From: Isosphaera pallida ATCC 43644
Lineage (GTDB): Bacteria > Planctomycetota > Planctomycetia > Isosphaerales > Isosphaeraceae
NCBI RefSeq assembly: GCF_000186345.1
Contig: NC_014962.1
Coordinates: forward strand, 1,240,001-1,304,000
Direction: 5' to 3'
DNA: 64,000 nt
A program made the position numbers and the translations under genes. Positions 17,179 to 25,670 of the stretch are shown in pieces. Position 1 is the stretch's first letter. Every line of letters begins with the position of its first letter. The notes beneath the pieces were generated by a model. The model was given only the letters and a program-made list of their open reading frames with translations. It did not search any database and was not told the DNA's origin.

Positions 17179-17916
17179 ATGACGACGGTGAAGAAATGGA
17201 TGTCTTGGGTCGCCGCGGCGACCCTGCTGCCCGCCTCGGTTGCTCTAGCCGAGAACCCCAACCAAATCCAGGCCAACCAGGTCGCTTCGCGTCTGGGGCA
17301 GGTCGAAGCGCTTCGCGGAGCCGACCTGACCGTTCGCGTCAAGGACGGCGTGGCCACCCTCTCCGGTACTGCTCTGACGGTGGAACAACTTCGCGCCGCA
17401 GTGGACGCGGCCCGCACCGTTCCCGGCCTCAGCCAAGTTCGTTCGGAAATCCGCGTCGTCGGCAACCGTGATGAAGCCTTCCGTCCGACCCAGATGATGG
17501 ATGGCGGCATGGTCATGGAGAGCGGGATGATGGACGCTCCGGTCTCCGGCGGGATGGTCGGCGCTCCCATCTCTGGCGGGATGGTCTCTGGAGTTGCAGC
17601 GGCCGATGGTGGCCCGACTCCCTTAGGACCGGCGGTCCTCAATGGCAACGCCGGCGCGTTTTCCTCGGCGAACTATCCCAACTATGCCTGGCCGCGCTAC
17701 GCCCCCTATCCCAACTTCTCGGCTGTCGGCTACCCCACCGTTTATCCCTGGCAAGCCTGGCCCAATATCGGCCCCTTCTATCCCTATCCCGAAGTGCCCC
17801 TCGACTGGCGTGCTGTGACGCTCCGCTGGGATGACGGCGTGTGGTGGCTCGACTTCAAGAAGCACTACACGCGGCCCTTCCTGACCCCGTATCCCTTCGG
17901 TCTCTGGGCCTATTAA
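17179..17916 (+). CDS. Secreted BON-domain protein
   Basis: A 245-residue product. The start at 17179 has AAAGGA eight bases upstream and gives a clean signal peptide (MTTVKKWMSWVAAATLLPAS, cleavage after ALA). Residues about 33-100 are a single BON domain: IQANQVASRLGQVEALRGADLTVRVKDGVATLSG..V...AAVDAARTVPGLSQVRSEIRVVG, with the glycine-containing VATLSGTAL turn. BON domains bind phospholipid or mediate protein contacts in periplasmic and outer-membrane proteins (OsmY family). The middle is Met/Gly-rich (MMDGGMVMESGMMDAP repeats). The C-terminal 90 residues are Tyr/Pro/Trp-rich (NYPNYAWPRYAPYPN ... YPWQAWPNIGPFYPYPE) and end in a conserved-looking DWRAVTLRWDDGVWWLDF segment. Family known, role unknown. 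Confidence 0.85.
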   Translation: MTTVKKWMSWVAAATLLPASVALAENPNQIQANQVASRLGQVEALRGADLTVRVKDGVATLSGTALTVEQLRAAVDAARTVPGLSQVRSEIRVVGNRDEAFRPTQMMDGGMVMESGMMDAPVSGGMVGAPISGGMVSGVAAADGGPTPLGPAVLNGNAGAFSSANYPNYAWPRYAPYPNFSAVGYPTVYPWQAWPNIGPFYPYPEVPLDWRAVTLRWDDGVWWLDFKKHYTRPFLTPYPFGLWAY

Positions 17917-18135
17917 TCGTCCGCGACCTGGATCTTCCACTCAGTCCCTGGATCCAGCGTCGTCCTCCGTTCCTCCCCACTCTCTCCCCTCCTCTTCCCG
18001 CCGATTGTTCGGATTCACTCCGATCGATCGGCGGTGGTTGTTGATCTGAGGTTATCTTGAACCCGGGTGAATTCCACTCAACCTGACGTCGTGCTCTTCT
18101 CGTGGTCGTTCGAGTTGGGGGAGAAACGCCGCGGC

Positions 18136-19608
18136 TCAGCGGGTCCGTTCCTGAATCCAATGGGTGATTCGTTCGAGCGCCGCAGGGCAAATCGTCTCCT
18201 CGATGCGGGCGTATTCGTCAGGCAAACCGGTTTCGGCGGTTTGGAACAAATGATTGACTCCTGGGATGACCTCGACCACCGCCTCGGGATTGCCCGCAAG
18301 AGCACGTTCTAGCGCGGGACGGTGCAAGGCGGGCGTCACCTGGGTATCCTTCTCGCCCAAGAGGGCCAGGACCGGGATCTTCAGTTCCGCTAAAACCGGG
18401 GCGGGGTCGTGGCGCAGGAAGAAACGGAACCAAGGTCCGTTGATTTGCTTGATCGCGGCTTCAACCTGAGCCTTCTGTTGGGCGAATGCCGCGCGTTGCT
18501 CCTGGGGACGTTGAGCGACGAACTCATCGATTGTCTGAATCAGCAAAGGCTCGGCTTTGGCAGGGTTGGGTTCCGCGAGGATGATGTCAAAGAGGCGGGC
18601 GTTGAGCGTCAGCGAAGCGGCGAGTTCCTCTTCGTGGGTCTTCATGCCGCGTCCAACGACCTTGGCTTGATCGAGGAGGATCGTTTTGCCATCGACGCCG
18701 GGACCGGCCCAAAGAATGAGGAACCGCAACAGCTTGGGGTCGGCTTGCGCGACGAGAGGTCCGATAAGTCCCCCCTCGCTGTGGCCAATCAACCCCAGTT
18801 TGGTCGGGTCGATTCGATCGGCTTGAGCTAAAAACCGGCAGGCGGCCAAGGCGTCGGCGGCGAAGTCGCGGCTGTCGGCCTGGGCGTGAACGCCGGTTGA
18901 TTTGCCCACGCCTCGGTCGTCATAGCGAAGCGTTGCGATGCCCGCGCGGGCAAGATGATCGGCTAACACCGCGAACGGTTGATGACCAAACAGACTTTCA
19001 TTCCGATCCTGAGGACCTGAGCCGCTGACCAGGACCACTGCTGGGAACGGCCCGTCTCCTTGAGGCAGGGTCAATGTCCCCGCCAGGGTCACGTTAGCCG
19101 GCTCATTGCAGAACGCGACCTCAATCACCTCGTAAGGGAACGGAGGCTTGGGTTCCTGGGGACGTTTGATCACGGTGGACTTGGCCACCCGTTGGAACGT
19201 GATCGGCAGCGTGCCGGTTTGTTCCCAGGAACCGACCAATTCGGTTCCCTCGGTGTTGAGTTTGCCGACGAATCGGGACCGAAGCGTCGGCATCTCAAAA
19301 ACCGCTTCGCGGTTTGCGGCGTTGAAGCGAACTGTGTCCACCTTCAAGCCCGAGGCGTTCTGGTCGAGGCTATCCAAGGTGGCGGACACCTCGTCGGGTT
19401 GATCCGGTTTGGCCTCGACGTTGAACCGCAACCGCAACTTGAATGCCCCGACGTTCAACGCTCCTTCCCACGTTCCCACCAGAATCGTCGGATCATCCAC
19501 CACGATGGGTTCCACACTTGCGCCACCCCGAGACGCCGAACCAGCCCCGGCCAACGTGGTTGCCGCTACAACGAGACAGGCGATACCAACGCGTCTCAAC
19601 ATGCTCAT
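18136..19608 (-). CDS. Secreted alpha/beta hydrolase with an N-terminal beta domain
   Basis: A 490-residue protein. ATG 19608 has GGAAGG eight bases upstream and starts a signal peptide (MSMLRRVGIACLVVAATTLAGAGS). Longer frames would overlap the kinase gene. Residues about 40-150 form a lipocalin-like beta segment (LVGTWEGALNVGAFKLRLRFNVEA ... LVGSWEQTGTLPITFQR). After that comes an alpha/beta-hydrolase: LTLPQGDGPFPAVVLVSGSGPQDRNE (oxyanion region), RYDDRGVGKSTG, nucleophile elbow GHSEGG with Ser277, acid LGEKD with Asp421, and His453 in GVNHLFQ. This architecture is common in secreted esterases/peptidases of Bacteroidetes and planctomycetes. The substrate is not predictable. The kinase gene ends 137 bases upstream on the same strand. 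Confidence 0.88.
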   Translation of the reverse strand: MSMLRRVGIACLVVAATTLAGAGSASRGGASVEPIVVDDPTILVGTWEGALNVGAFKLRLRFNVEAKPDQPDEVSATLDSLDQNASGLKVDTVRFNAANREAVFEMPTLRSRFVGKLNTEGTELVGSWEQTGTLPITFQRVAKSTVIKRPQEPKPPFPYEVIEVAFCNEPANVTLAGTLTLPQGDGPFPAVVLVSGSGPQDRNESLFGHQPFAVLADHLARAGIATLRYDDRGVGKSTGVHAQADSRDFAADALAACRFLAQADRIDPTKLGLIGHSEGGLIGPLVAQADPKLLRFLILWAGPGVDGKTILLDQAKVVGRGMKTHEEELAASLTLNARLFDIILAEPNPAKAEPLLIQTIDEFVAQRPQEQRAAFAQQKAQVEAAIKQINGPWFRFFLRHDPAPVLAELKIPVLALLGEKDTQVTPALHRPALERALAGNPEAVVEVIPGVNHLFQTAETGLPDEYARIEETICPAALERITHWIQERTR

Positions 19609-19744
19609 TTGCATTGCCTTCCCATGCTGCGATCGATCGTGCCCAAACCCGAGCGAGGTCCGTTTTAGTCCTGTTGTTCGACGCTTATCGAATGTGGAAA
19701 CCGTACAGATGAGGAGGTTCGTTGTCAAGGGACCAGCGGTCGGT

Positions 19745-21166
19745 TCAGCGGGCGAGAATGACGATGTTGGCCAGGAAGGAGAGAAGGAAGAGAAGGCCGA
19801 TGACCAGAAGTAACGTGGTGCGCAGGGCCAGTTGACTACGGAGCCGAATGAGTTCGGCCGATTCATCGTCAGCGTAGGAGCGTTGGGTGAGTTCGTCGGG
19901 GTCGGCGGCGTCGGCCTCGGCCTCGGCGGCCGCGAGGGCGGAGAGTTCGTCGGAGCGTTGTTCGGCGATGAGCGGGCGTTCGCCGCGTTGGAGGCACTCC
20001 AGGTCGATCAAGAGGTCGTCGGCTTTTTGATAGCGGGCAGCGCGGTCGCGGGCCATCATCGTTTCGATGACAATCGCCATACCGTCGGGGACCTTGGGGT
20101 TGACTTGATCAGGGGGAACTAGGTCAACGGTCTTGGAGATGTGTTTTTTCATGACCTCCACCGGGTCGTCGCCTTCGAAGGGGACTTTGCCAGTGACCAT
20201 GTGGTAGAAGGTCGCGCCCAGGGAGTAGATGTCGGCACGAACATCGATATCGGTACGTCCAAAGACCTGTTCGGGGGAGATGTAATAAGGGGTTCCAATA
20301 GCGAGTCCGGCTTCGGCCGATTTGAGCGAGTCGTCGTCCACGGGGCGGGCCAGGCCGAGGTCGGCGAGTTTCACCACGCCGTCCTTAGTGATGATGATGT
20401 TCTCTGGTTTGATGTCGCGGTGAATCAGACCTTTTTCCGAGGCGTGTTTGAGGGCGCGGGCGACGGCGATGACGATCTCCAGGGCGCGTGCTGGTTCGTA
20501 GGGCTTGCCTTGATCGAGTTGATCCTTGACGGTAGACCCTTCGACATATTCCATGACGAAGAAGTGGCGTCCTCGTGCCACGCCGGCGTCGTAGACGTTG
20601 ACGATGTTGTTGTGGGCGAGGCGAGCGGCATTTTTAGCCTCGCGGACGAAGCGGGTGACGAAGTTTTCGTCACTGGCAAGGGATTCGCGGATCATTTTGA
20701 GCGCGACGATCCGGTCTACGCTGGTTTGTCGCGCTTTGTAGACCATCCCCATTGAGCCTTGACCAATTGGGGCGAGGATTTCATAGCCGGGGATGTCGAG
20801 CTTGCCTGCGCCGGCTTCGGCGGCTTGAGCGAGTTCGCGGAGCAGTCGAACGGCCTGGGTTTGGGTCAGGTAACGGCGTCGGACCATTTCCTCCAGGAAC
20901 TTGCGAGCGTCCCGTTTAGCGGGTTCGCCGGGGCGTTGGCGTTCAATTTCCTGGACCGCCTCGTCGATTTCGGGCTTGATGGCCAGCCCGCGACTGGCGA
21001 CCTCCTGACGCGCCCGGAGTTCCGACACGAATGTGGGGGGTTTGGTGCCACTTGGTGGAGGAGAGCTAGGGGGAGCAGTGGGACGGGAGGCGGGCGTGGG
21101 GCTGTTGGACGCGGTGCCGGGTCGGGGTCCGCTGGGCGTGCCGCCCGAATCGGTCATCGGTGCCAT
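19745..21166 (-). CDS. Hanks-type Ser/Thr protein kinase with a C-terminal membrane anchor
   Basis: A 473-residue kinase (start ATG 21166; 21157 is an alternative). Residues 1-50 are Pro/Ser-rich. About 50-120 is a helical region resembling the short N-domain common in planctomycete kinases (FLEEMVRRRYLTQTQAVRLL). The kinase domain covers about 127-390: glycine loop IGQGSMGMVYKA, catalytic Lys157 in VALKMI, HRDIKPEN with Asp251, metal-binding DLG at 269-271 in place of DFG, and GTPYYISPEQ. An acidic/Ala stretch then leads to a single C-terminal helix (TTLLLVIGLLFLLSFLANIVI), so the kinase sits on the cytoplasmic face of the membrane. There are no PASTA or other sensor domains outside. All catalytic residues are present, so activity is expected. 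Substrates unknown. Confidence 0.93.
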   Translation of the reverse strand: MAPMTDSGGTPSGPRPGTASNSPTPASRPTAPPSSPPPSGTKPPTFVSELRARQEVASRGLAIKPEIDEAVQEIERQRPGEPAKRDARKFLEEMVRRRYLTQTQAVRLLRELAQAAEAGAGKLDIPGYEILAPIGQGSMGMVYKARQTSVDRIVALKMIRESLASDENFVTRFVREAKNAARLAHNNIVNVYDAGVARGRHFFVMEYVEGSTVKDQLDQGKPYEPARALEIVIAVARALKHASEKGLIHRDIKPENIIITKDGVVKLADLGLARPVDDDSLKSAEAGLAIGTPYYISPEQVFGRTDIDVRADIYSLGATFYHMVTGKVPFEGDDPVEVMKKHISKTVDLVPPDQVNPKVPDGMAIVIETMMARDRAARYQKADDLLIDLECLQRGERPLIAEQRSDELSALAAAEAEADAADPDELTQRSYADDESAELIRLRSQLALRTTLLLVIGLLFLLSFLANIVILAR

Positions 21167-21452
21167 GATGAGGATCACCCTTTCCAGACAAGCCGGGCCA
21201 AACGGGTCGTTACCCAAGTCAGGAACATCCTCGACATTCTCGGTCGCCGTTGCGATCTCGTGGTGCGAACACCACGCGGGGCGGGGCCGGTGCGCGTGGT
21301 TCAGTGCCTCGAGTCGCCTCGACGTTGCGGCATCACTACCGGGTGGTCGCTCGAACACGCCGAGGCTGATCCTACCCGCTCAATTTACCCCACAACTCCT
21401 CAGTTCGCCAACGAATGGTCGCCGGCACCGACCAACCGGTTTGCAAACCGCA

Positions 21453-22211
21453 TTAGGGGCTCGAATTCCGTTGGGGTTTGACGAGGCGGACGTTTTCGAG
21501 AACGCATACCACATCTTGAAAGTCGTCGTTGGTGGAGTATTCCCACCCCAACAGGTAAGCGTTCGGGACGAACTTGCCGGTGGTCTTGTCGCGATATGGA
21601 TAAATCATCACCTTGTAGGGTTGGTGAGCCAGGCGGGGATTGGCTGCTTCGACTGCGCGGGGCTCTGAGAAGACCCCTGGTTCGTCGGCGAACCCCGCGT
21701 TGGAAACCCACACGCCGAAGGGTTGGTCACCGGGATCGAACTCGACTTTGCTCCCTTCCATGAGGGGAGGTGGCAGGTTCATTCGGGTTTTCAAGTCGTG
21801 AGCCGTGTTTTTAAACTGATAGGACCAAATCTTGATTTGCGCGTGGGTCGGGTCGGGATGGGGTAAATAATAGCCGCCGTGGCTGGGGGTTTCCAGCCCC
21901 AGCGCGATCAGAGGGCGGTAGACGACGGGGCCTTTGCCCGCCTTGACGAACAAGCCGGGCACGTCGCGGGGGTCGGTTTGGACAGGGTTGGCGAGGTCCG
22001 CAACCGGGTCTAAACCGTATTCCTCCTCGAGCAGTTTCACCCAATCCGGCTCGTTGGGTCCGGGGGCGACCTTGGGTTGCTTGGCCGTTTGAGCGTGGAC
22101 CTGAACCGGAAGGGTCAGGACCATGATGAGGACCGCGGCTTCCTGCGCAAAGCGTGTGACTTGGATCGAGCAGTTGAACCGCGGAAGACGAATGCGGCGG
22201 AGAGATGTCAT
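21453..22211 (-). CDS. Secreted protein of unknown function, translationally coupled to the upstream membrane protein
   Basis: A 252-residue protein whose ATG (22211) overlaps the stop of the 1086-residue membrane protein gene as ATGA. It begins with a long positively charged signal (RRIRLPRF ... AAVLIMVLTLPVQVHAQ). The mature part is not recognised. It has GPNEPDWVKLLEEEYGLDP, GPVVYRPLIALGLETPSHGGYYLP, SYQFKNTAHDLKTRMNLPPP, FGVWVSNAGFADEPGVFSEP and VMIYPYRDKTTGKFVPNAYL followed by NDDFQDVVCVLENVR. The FxxGDQPFGVWVSN and DFQDVVCVLENV pieces look like parts of a carbohydrate-binding or phytase-like beta domain seen in planctomycete secreted proteins, but this is a weak impression. No catalytic motif is evident. 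Confidence 0.75.
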   Translation of the reverse strand: MTSLRRIRLPRFNCSIQVTRFAQEAAVLIMVLTLPVQVHAQTAKQPKVAPGPNEPDWVKLLEEEYGLDPVADLANPVQTDPRDVPGLFVKAGKGPVVYRPLIALGLETPSHGGYYLPHPDPTHAQIKIWSYQFKNTAHDLKTRMNLPPPLMEGSKVEFDPGDQPFGVWVSNAGFADEPGVFSEPRAVEAANPRLAHQPYKVMIYPYRDKTTGKFVPNAYLLGWEYSTNDDFQDVVCVLENVRLVKPQRNSSP

Positions 22212-25200
22212 GAAGTTGGTCTCGCGGACGGGTTGGCGGAAGCGACGTGGGGTGTGACGGTGGGCGTCGCGCGGCGATTGCGCACGTCGCGCCACGACCA
22301 AAGGCTAAGCGAACCCAACGCAATCATCCCGAACCCCGAGAGAACCAATCCCCAACGAAATGAATCGGGTTGGTAGCGGTATTCCAGACGATGACGCCCC
22401 GATGGAACGACCGCGCCCCTCATGAGGCGATTGACTCGGTAATGGGTGATTGGTTGATCGTCGAGCCGAGCCGTCCAGCCAGGATAATCCACCTCCGAGA
22501 GGATCACCAGAGCCGGCCGGGTCAATTCCGTCTCAATCACCACCCGTTGCGAGTCGCGTTCGACGATCCGGCAGACATCGTGGGCGATCTCGGGGTCGCT
22601 GGGACCGCTGGCCAGCGCCGAGAGGATCGCCGGACCATCCCGATGTTCCACCCAGGCGGTCCGAAGCGGGTCGAACACTGTCCGACTGGTCGAAGACCAA
22701 GCATAGTCGTCCCGGAACATCATTTCCTCCATGACCACGGTACGCGACTCCCGGTCCAGGTCGTCGATCACTCGAGCAATGACCCGTGGTTCACGGACCG
22801 CCCACACCCGTGGCAAGGCGGAGAGATTGCGGTAGATTTGATAATCCGACTGCTTCGCCCAGGTCTGGAATTGTTCGGGTGTTTGGTCCGGGGGGGGATA
22901 GATTCGTCGCGCGTTGTCGAGGAAGGTTAGGATGCCTCGATGTTCGTCGTCCCATTTGGGAATGGCGGGTAACACGAAGTAGCGGGTATTCCATAGGTCG
23001 AACGAGCGTCGTGGCGCGTAAACCACGCGGTCTCCCGGTGCCAGGCCGAACCGTTGTAGGAACTCGACGTACCCCGGTTTGCGGGGACTGGGGGGGTCCA
23101 AGGTGCGGTAGAACCCGGCCATGAAGAACGAGTGGTCGAAAAGCTCCATCGTGCCGAGGGTTTGGGTGTATTCCACCCCTCGGGGAATGCCGTACTTCGG
23201 TTGCAGCGTATTGTGTTCCCAGCGCGTCATCGCCTTCAGCACGTCGCGCTGATCCACAACCTCGGCCAACGCGGGAGGATGCCAAAGCGGAACCCGGTGG
23301 ATCCGATACGGACCTTCGGAAGGCTCCTGAGATTCGGCGCGTTGAATGATCTCCAAAACCTCGGGCGTTCGGTCGAAAATCGCTTGATCCACCAACAAAA
23401 TCAGGTGGCGGTTGGCGAGCGTCAGGTCCAGACCCACCAAAACGACGAGGGCGACGACGTGGGCGTAGCGGATGCGTGAAGGGATGAGCTGGCGACGCGC
23501 GATCGCCAGAACCGCGAGGGTTAGCGCGAGGACGACCGCGGCATGCAGCAGCCCGCGCTGAAGATCGGCCACCGACGCATCCGCGTTGAAGGCGGGGGGA
23601 CGGCCCGCCTTGTCGATCCAACTCTGAAACAACTCGTGGAGTGTTGGGGCTTTGATCAGAGCCACTAACCAAAGGGTCCAGGTGAGTCCCGTGAGTCCCA
23701 CGAGAAGGATCCAGGCCCGACGCGCTGGGGTCAGCTGGTCGGCGCGACGCGCTAAGCCCAGTCGATCCAAAGTCGAGGCGGCCAACACTGAGACGGCCAG
23801 ACAGGTCAGACCGAAGAGTTTGGCAGGGTAGCGGAATGAACTGAAACCGGGTAGAGCCTGACTCAGACCCCAGTAAAGGCTGCCGTCGCCGTCGCGGAGT
23901 TGGCCGTCCAGGCGGATCGGTGGGGTCGGGTCGGGATCGCGCGGCCCATAGGTTGCTTGTCCCCAGGGGGTCAGACGCGCCCAGAAGAGCGGGCCGGCGT
24001 ATTCTCCCAGCGCTGCGAGGGTGGCGATCAATGCCATCCAGGACAACCCAACCCGCCAAACTTCTCCCCGTTTCCAGGCTAAACCGCCCAACGCTAGCGC
24101 CACGACCGCTGCGCCTAGGTAATAGGAATGGTTCCAGATCTTTTTGGAGGCGGGCGGAGTCAAGTCCAAGATTGGCGCGTGGGCCTGGGCATAAGATCGT
24201 CCCAACACCTGTGGCCAGATCGTCTCTAGGAGTTGGTAGGGGGGAAGGCTAAAAGGATACACATCATGCGGTCCGACCCGCGCTGCGCGGACGGTGAGTC
24301 GGGAAAACTCCAGAACCGGCAGGAGTTGGGCGGAGGTGAGCAGGGCGGCCGTTGCGCCGGCGAACGCCAGACCGACGATCCGCCGGCGAGTGACATGAGG
24401 TTGGCTCAAGCGTCTCCAGGAAAACAGAACTCCTAACGCGATCACGATCCAGACCGCGGGCAGAACATAACGGAACTCAGCGGGTAGCAACGGTTCGGGC
24501 AATTCTGGCTTGAGCGGCACTGGCCGTCGCGGCGGTAGCCAAGCGGCCAGACCCAGAGTCGCCCCAATCCAAACGCCTACTCCAAGGAGCGGGATCAATC
24601 CGTTGAGAAGCGTGCGTATCCACTGGCGAGGTTGGGCGTTGGGATTCGTGGTCGCGTGGCGTTGGGAGCGTCGTTCGGCCCGACGCAGCGCCAATGTGTA
24701 GGCCACCCCGCACAGTCCGGTTAGGTAGGAGGTTTGGGGATCTCCTCCCAGGGTTTGCATCGCCAATGCCCAGCTCAGGATGACGAGTCCCCAACGTCGT
24801 CCTCGTCGCACCCAGAGGTCAATTCCAAGGATACCCAGCGGCAGCCAGGCAGCGCCCACGAGAAAGACGATATTGAAGATCTGGAACAGTACCGGAGCGC
24901 CGAAAGCATAACTGAGCGCGCCCACCGCTGCGGAGGGGTGGCTGATCCCCAAGCTTCGCGCTAGCGCGAAGAGGGTCAGGTAAGCCCCCAACACATGGAT
25001 CATCGCATAGAGTTTGGAGGCGAGTGGAAAGGGGGCGGCGAAGAAGATGAGTTTCAGTGGATAGAGCACGGCGGCAGTTGGATTGCCCAGGAGGGGCATT
25101 CCGCCGTTTTCCTCCGGTTCCCATAGGGGAACACGGCCCGCAGACCACTCGCGTTGAATCAGTTCATGCAGGGGATAGTAGAAGTGGGCGGCGTCGCGGA

Positions 25201-25468
25201 AGCCAAACTGCTGGCTTGGGTTCAAGGCGGGTCCCAAGATGAGGCCGCCCACGACAAGGGGAGGGAGCCACCACCAGACCCAGGCCGCGACGCCTTGAGG
25301 TTCGTAGCAGTGCGGGTTGGGTTCGCTTCGAGTTTGGAAAGGGTCTTCGAAAGAGGTTCGACCCCGCTCAACCGTCATCATGTCGGGTGAGGGGGGCCGA
25401 TCGTGTTCGGTTGAAGATGGGAGCGGGGACAGGTTCAATCCAAAACGGGATGGATCGGGTTGAGTCAT
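22208..25468 (-). CDS. Large polytopic membrane protein, YfhO-like
   Basis: 1086 residues. A polar N-terminus of about 65 residues is followed by roughly a dozen membrane helices. The pattern GFRDAAHFYYPLHELIQREWSAGRVPLWEPEENGGMPLLGN after helix 1 is typical of YfhO/GT-C-fold membrane proteins (FPDYPLYxxxxxxxxxGxxPLWNPxxxxGxPxLAN). The last about 400 residues are soluble (beta-rich, LVILSEVDYPGWTARLDDQPITHYRVNRLMRGAVVPSGRH). The 'YPGW ... G' segment is also characteristic of YfhO C-termini, and one more helix ends the protein. YfhO-family proteins are presumed lipid-linked-sugar glycosyltransferases for wall polymers or glycoproteins. The donor and acceptor here are unknown. The gene is coupled by ATGA to the secreted protein downstream, which could be its partner or substrate. 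Confidence 0.82.
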   Translation of the reverse strand: MTQPDPSRFGLNLSPLPSSTEHDRPPSPDMMTVERGRTSFEDPFQTRSEPNPHCYEPQGVAAWVWWWLPPLVVGGLILGPALNPSQQFGFRDAAHFYYPLHELIQREWSAGRVPLWEPEENGGMPLLGNPTAAVLYPLKLIFFAAPFPLASKLYAMIHVLGAYLTLFALARSLGISHPSAAVGALSYAFGAPVLFQIFNIVFLVGAAWLPLGILGIDLWVRRGRRWGLVILSWALAMQTLGGDPQTSYLTGLCGVAYTLALRRAERRSQRHATTNPNAQPRQWIRTLLNGLIPLLGVGVWIGATLGLAAWLPPRRPVPLKPELPEPLLPAEFRYVLPAVWIVIALGVLFSWRRLSQPHVTRRRIVGLAFAGATAALLTSAQLLPVLEFSRLTVRAARVGPHDVYPFSLPPYQLLETIWPQVLGRSYAQAHAPILDLTPPASKKIWNHSYYLGAAVVALALGGLAWKRGEVWRVGLSWMALIATLAALGEYAGPLFWARLTPWGQATYGPRDPDPTPPIRLDGQLRDGDGSLYWGLSQALPGFSSFRYPAKLFGLTCLAVSVLAASTLDRLGLARRADQLTPARRAWILLVGLTGLTWTLWLVALIKAPTLHELFQSWIDKAGRPPAFNADASVADLQRGLLHAAVVLALTLAVLAIARRQLIPSRIRYAHVVALVVLVGLDLTLANRHLILLVDQAIFDRTPEVLEIIQRAESQEPSEGPYRIHRVPLWHPPALAEVVDQRDVLKAMTRWEHNTLQPKYGIPRGVEYTQTLGTMELFDHSFFMAGFYRTLDPPSPRKPGYVEFLQRFGLAPGDRVVYAPRRSFDLWNTRYFVLPAIPKWDDEHRGILTFLDNARRIYPPPDQTPEQFQTWAKQSDYQIYRNLSALPRVWAVREPRVIARVIDDLDRESRTVVMEEMMFRDDYAWSSTSRTVFDPLRTAWVEHRDGPAILSALASGPSDPEIAHDVCRIVERDSQRVVIETELTRPALVILSEVDYPGWTARLDDQPITHYRVNRLMRGAVVPSGRHRLEYRYQPDSFRWGLVLSGFGMIALGSLSLWSWRDVRNRRATPTVTPHVASANPSARPTS

Positions 25469-25670
25469 GGAGCGGACATCCCGGAACGAGGCGATGGTCG
25501 AGCCGGGGACGTCACGGGGGGCGGATCAAGCGGGGAAACGCTCGGTCTGCACCTTCGTTCCGCGCCGGTGAGGATCAATCAAAAGGGGATCGGCGTGACC
25601 TCAGTCATGTCGTCGATCCAACCCGGATCCATTGGCCTCCACGCTTTGGAACCCAAGGAAAGGAAGCCGG

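Noticed and set aside
20141-20755. 204-codon plus-strand ORF opposite the kinase gene
   Set aside because: It lies fully antisense to intact kinase motifs and has no family resemblance.
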